NCBI RefSeq assembly: GCF_020618475.1
Contig: NZ_CP085340.1
Span: 248,001 to 312,000, forward strand
Source: Haladaptatus halobius
GTDB taxonomy: Archaea; Halobacteriota; Halobacteria; Halobacteriales; Haladaptataceae
Reading direction: 5' to 3'
DNA length: 64,000 nt
Translations under genes and position numbers: made by a program
Notes under the pieces: model-generated
What the model was told of the DNA's origin: nothing
What the model saw: the letters and a program-made list of their open reading frames with translations, nothing else
Databases searched by the model: none
Shown here: piece after piece, positions 61,708 to 64,000 of the stretch
Numbering within the stretch: position 1 is the first letter of the stretch
Layout: every line of letters starts with the position of its first letter

Positions 61708-64000
61708 ATGTCCGAAGACTCGACTTCCGACGACGGTGACGATAGAAACTTGCCAGGTACCACCTCTCGGCGAAGGCTTCTGAAGGCTACTAGCTTCATC
61801 GCCGGAGCAGGAACGTTCGGCCTTGGATCCACCGGCTCAATGGCGCGGGCTGCGGGGAAGGACAGTGCCGATAGTCAGCCACAACGCCACAACCCCGGGG
61901 AGAAGGGTGGATCCCCTTTGCCCGGTCCGCCGGTTCTGTACGAGCCCCTAGCTAGCGCTCCCCAACTCGAGAACACGGGGAACTGGGAGGCTGATCCACT
62001 AATGGTTTCAGGAGCTGACGCGTACGTTAATGGCGAGTACCTGTTTCAAGATTTTGTCTATGACGATTTCGGAGCCAACACCGCAGCTGCGCCGGAACCA
62101 CCGTCACCCCACCCAGACCACCACGATTTCGGACCGATGACCGGCGATATAGTCTCTCCGACCGATCCAGTTTATGCGAACAATGCGGCAGATCTCCTTG
62201 AGTTTCGGACGCGAACGACCGACGTCGGCGTCGCCTACCGTATCACGCTCAACACGATGCAAGCGCCTGATCTCGCTGGTATCGCCATCGGAATTGATAG
62301 GGATACGGAAGGCGGTCAAACTGACTGGGGGTACGGCCTCGGCGATCTCGGTGCACCGGCTGATCACGTGCTCGTCACCTGGGGGACAGGCGCCGAACTT
62401 GACGGTAAACCCCTTGCCGACAATCGTGTGAGCGTCGATACCCGACGCAACCAGATCGAATTGGAGGTACCCCTTAATCCCGACGAGGTGACTTGGCGCC
62501 ACTATCTTGTCGTCGGGCTATTTGACACTGAGAAGAAGCAGTTCAAGCAGATTCAAGAACAACCGACCAAGGATCAGCCTGGCGGTGCCCACGGACAGAA
62601 CCCGCCACCTGTATTCAATGTTGGCTTCCGTTATTACGACCAAGAACCGCTAGGGGCGACAAACACCGAACCAGGCCAGGCTGGCCGTGAGTTCGACCAA
62701 ACGCTCCGCGAACGAACCGGATCGCGGGGTATTGGTTACGGTCACTGGCGCGAGGATGCCCAGGCTCGTGCGCTGGCTGGGCGCAACATCTCGGAGTTCC
62801 ATACTGAGATCGACTTTGGGAAGCTTCGAGCAGGAACGACTGAACGGAACGTCCCCCAGACCGGATACATCAACCGGTTGTACGCTTCTCATCATGACCT
62901 GGGTGAAGGCATCGGCCCATACACGACTGAATCCGGTGATGATAGCAACGGTGAGGACGTTCTTCGAGGACAGATCATCCCGTACTCGGTGTACGTTCCC
63001 GAGAGCTACGATGGAAGTCAGACCCCTTTCCATATTCATCTCCACTCACTGTCCGGCGGTTACAACCAATACGCTGCATGGACTCCAGATTTCATCCGCC
63101 AGGTAGGCGAACAGCATGAAACCATCATCATGACAACGACAGGTCGCGGACCGGGCGTGCCATATCGCGATCAAGCCGAACTCGATCTATTCGAAGCCTG
63201 GGCCGACGCCGCCGCTCACTACAACATCGATTTTGATCACGTGACCCTTGGTGGCTACTCGATGGGCGGAATTGGGACTCACCAGATTGCCTCGAAGTGG
63301 CCCGACCTATTCGCCTGCGCATTTCCCATCGTTGGGTCGATCGGCGGTGAGAACACCGACCGCGTGGCGGGCGACGACCTCTACACGAACAACGAGTTGA
63401 TCGCGGTCAACCAGCGCCATGTTCCACTATTGATGTGGCAAGGGACTACCGACGAACTCGTGCCGTATCCACTCGTTCTAAAATACGAACAACACCTCAA
63501 TGACCTTGGGCTGCGTCACGAACTCGATACCTTTCCCGGCTACGACCACCTGGCTTTCGGCTACCGCGATGAATGGGGTCCGGCAGCGGCATTCCTTGAA
63601 GGTGCGACGGTCACACGAACCCCGCCGCGGATTACCTACCGCCGCGTGCCGCAACTCGACAACGACGATCTCGGGCTGATTCATGACCACGTCTACTGGA
63701 TCTCAGATATCGTGGTCGGCGACGGAACTGACAACGGACTTGTTGACGTTCGCTCACTGGGGTTCGGCGAGGCTGAACCGATTGTCCAGCGGTACCGTCG
63801 AGAGGGAACCAACCCTGCACCACACGTCAAGCGCGGTATCGAATGGAAGGAGCCAGTGATTGACCCCCAGCCACAGAATGCGCTCAATCTCGACCTTACG
63901 GACATAGAGAGTGTAACCATCTGGGTTGAGGAGGCGAACCTCGACGCCAGCGAGCCGATTCGGCTCGTCGTTGACTCCAACCGCGCAGTAACGCTCACAT
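61708..64000 (+). CDS. Tat-exported alpha/beta hydrolase with glucodextranase-like module, 3' truncated by window
   Basis: ATG 61708; at least 764 codons, running off the window. The Tat signal is SRRRLLKATSFIAGAGTFGL. Residues ~50-230 resemble the membrane-anchored C-terminal domain of glucodextranase-type enzymes (DGPMTGDIV-like start, GIAIGIDRDTEGGQTDWGYG, RRNQIELEVPLNPDE). A prolyl-oligopeptidase-like hydrolase follows, with Ser518 (GGYSMGGIG), Asp582 (GTTDELVP) and His614 (GYDHLAFGY). It is probably a secreted peptidase or esterase. Divergent from the subtilase operon, it adds to the extracellular degradation island. Confidence 0.9.
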   Translation, partial: MSEDSTSDDGDDRNLPGTTSRRRLLKATSFIAGAGTFGLGSTGSMARAAGKDSADSQPQRHNPGEKGGSPLPGPPVLYEPLASAPQLENTGNWEADPLMVSGADAYVNGEYLFQDFVYDDFGANTAAAPEPPSPHPDHHDFGPMTGDIVSPTDPVYANNAADLLEFRTRTTDVGVAYRITLNTMQAPDLAGIAIGIDRDTEGGQTDWGYGLGDLGAPADHVLVTWGTGAELDGKPLADNRVSVDTRRNQIELEVPLNPDEVTWRHYLVVGLFDTEKKQFKQIQEQPTKDQPGGAHGQNPPPVFNVGFRYYDQEPLGATNTEPGQAGREFDQTLRERTGSRGIGYGHWREDAQARALAGRNISEFHTEIDFGKLRAGTTERNVPQTGYINRLYASHHDLGEGIGPYTTESGDDSNGEDVLRGQIIPYSVYVPESYDGSQTPFHIHLHSLSGGYNQYAAWTPDFIRQVGEQHETIIMTTTGRGPGVPYRDQAELDLFEAWADAAAHYNIDFDHVTLGGYSMGGIGTHQIASKWPDLFACAFPIVGSIGGENTDRVAGDDLYTNNELIAVNQRHVPLLMWQGTTDELVPYPLVLKYEQHLNDLGLRHELDTFPGYDHLAFGYRDEWGPAAAFLEGATVTRTPPRITYRRVPQLDNDDLGLIHDHVYWISDIVVGDGTDNGLVDVRSLGFGEAEPIVQRYRREGTNPAPHVKRGIEWKEPVIDPQPQNALNLDLTDIESVTIWVEEANLDASEPIRLVVDSNRAVTLT

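Noticed and set aside
62650-63998. Minus-strand frames at the window end
   Set aside because: Antisense to the alpha/beta hydrolase, whose frame is open for 764 codons with a full catalytic triad.

Overview
The window reads as an accessory, heavily reworked stretch of a haloarchaeal (class Halobacteria) genome. The proteins are acidic, and many exported ones carry twin-arginine (Tat) signals. Promoters look archaeal (TATA boxes close to the start codon), several starts are GTG or TTG, and many recognisable families are typical of halophilic archaea. Genus cannot be set from the sequence alone. No rRNA, CRISPR array or intact insertion sequence was seen.

Layout: 0-8.8 kb holds metabolic genes: two overlapping membrane-protein genes, aconitase, and a sodium:solute symporter beside an agmatinase-family ureohydrolase. 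From 9 to 22.6 kb there is a run of single-gene units: an Fe(II)/2-oxoglutarate dioxygenase, an ArsR-like regulator, an MFS exporter, a 5'-nucleotidase-like phosphoesterase, NUDIX, four GNAT acetyltransferases, MazG, two methyltransferases and a ParB-like protein. 22.8-25.7 kb is a compact six-gene operon (ArsR, two SRPBCC/AHSA1 proteins, two DHFR-fold reductases, DoxX) with an operator-like palindrome on its promoter. 26.5-31.8 kb carries a CHAT-type protease gene with a 43-residue membrane peptide gene abutting its stop, a RecA-fold/winged-helix protein, and broken copies of the same winged-helix family. 31.8-43 kb is gene-poor and full of gene fragments and hairpins, around an acidic PRC-barrel protein, a mechanosensitive-channel-like protein, a FilR1-type regulator and a SLC13/RCK transporter. 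43-55 kb has a DUF457-like protein, an LVIVD lipoprotein, an EEP-family phosphatase, a second MFS exporter, transposase remnants, a methyltransferase, ribbon-helix-helix/coiled-coil proteins and a tRNA-like cloverleaf. 55.3-64 kb is a secretion island: a small exported peptide, a Tat LVIVD protein, two Tat subtilases and a Tat alpha/beta hydrolase cut by the window end.

Two properties stand out. First, a roughly 90-bp interspersed repeat occurs at least 14 times, always in the same orientation and always between genes. Second, about twenty gene remnants (frameshifts, in-frame stops, N- or C-terminal stubs, fused fragments) mark the region as a graveyard of transferred genes. Both integrase ends, ISH transposase tails and duplicated segments point to repeated integration and deletion.
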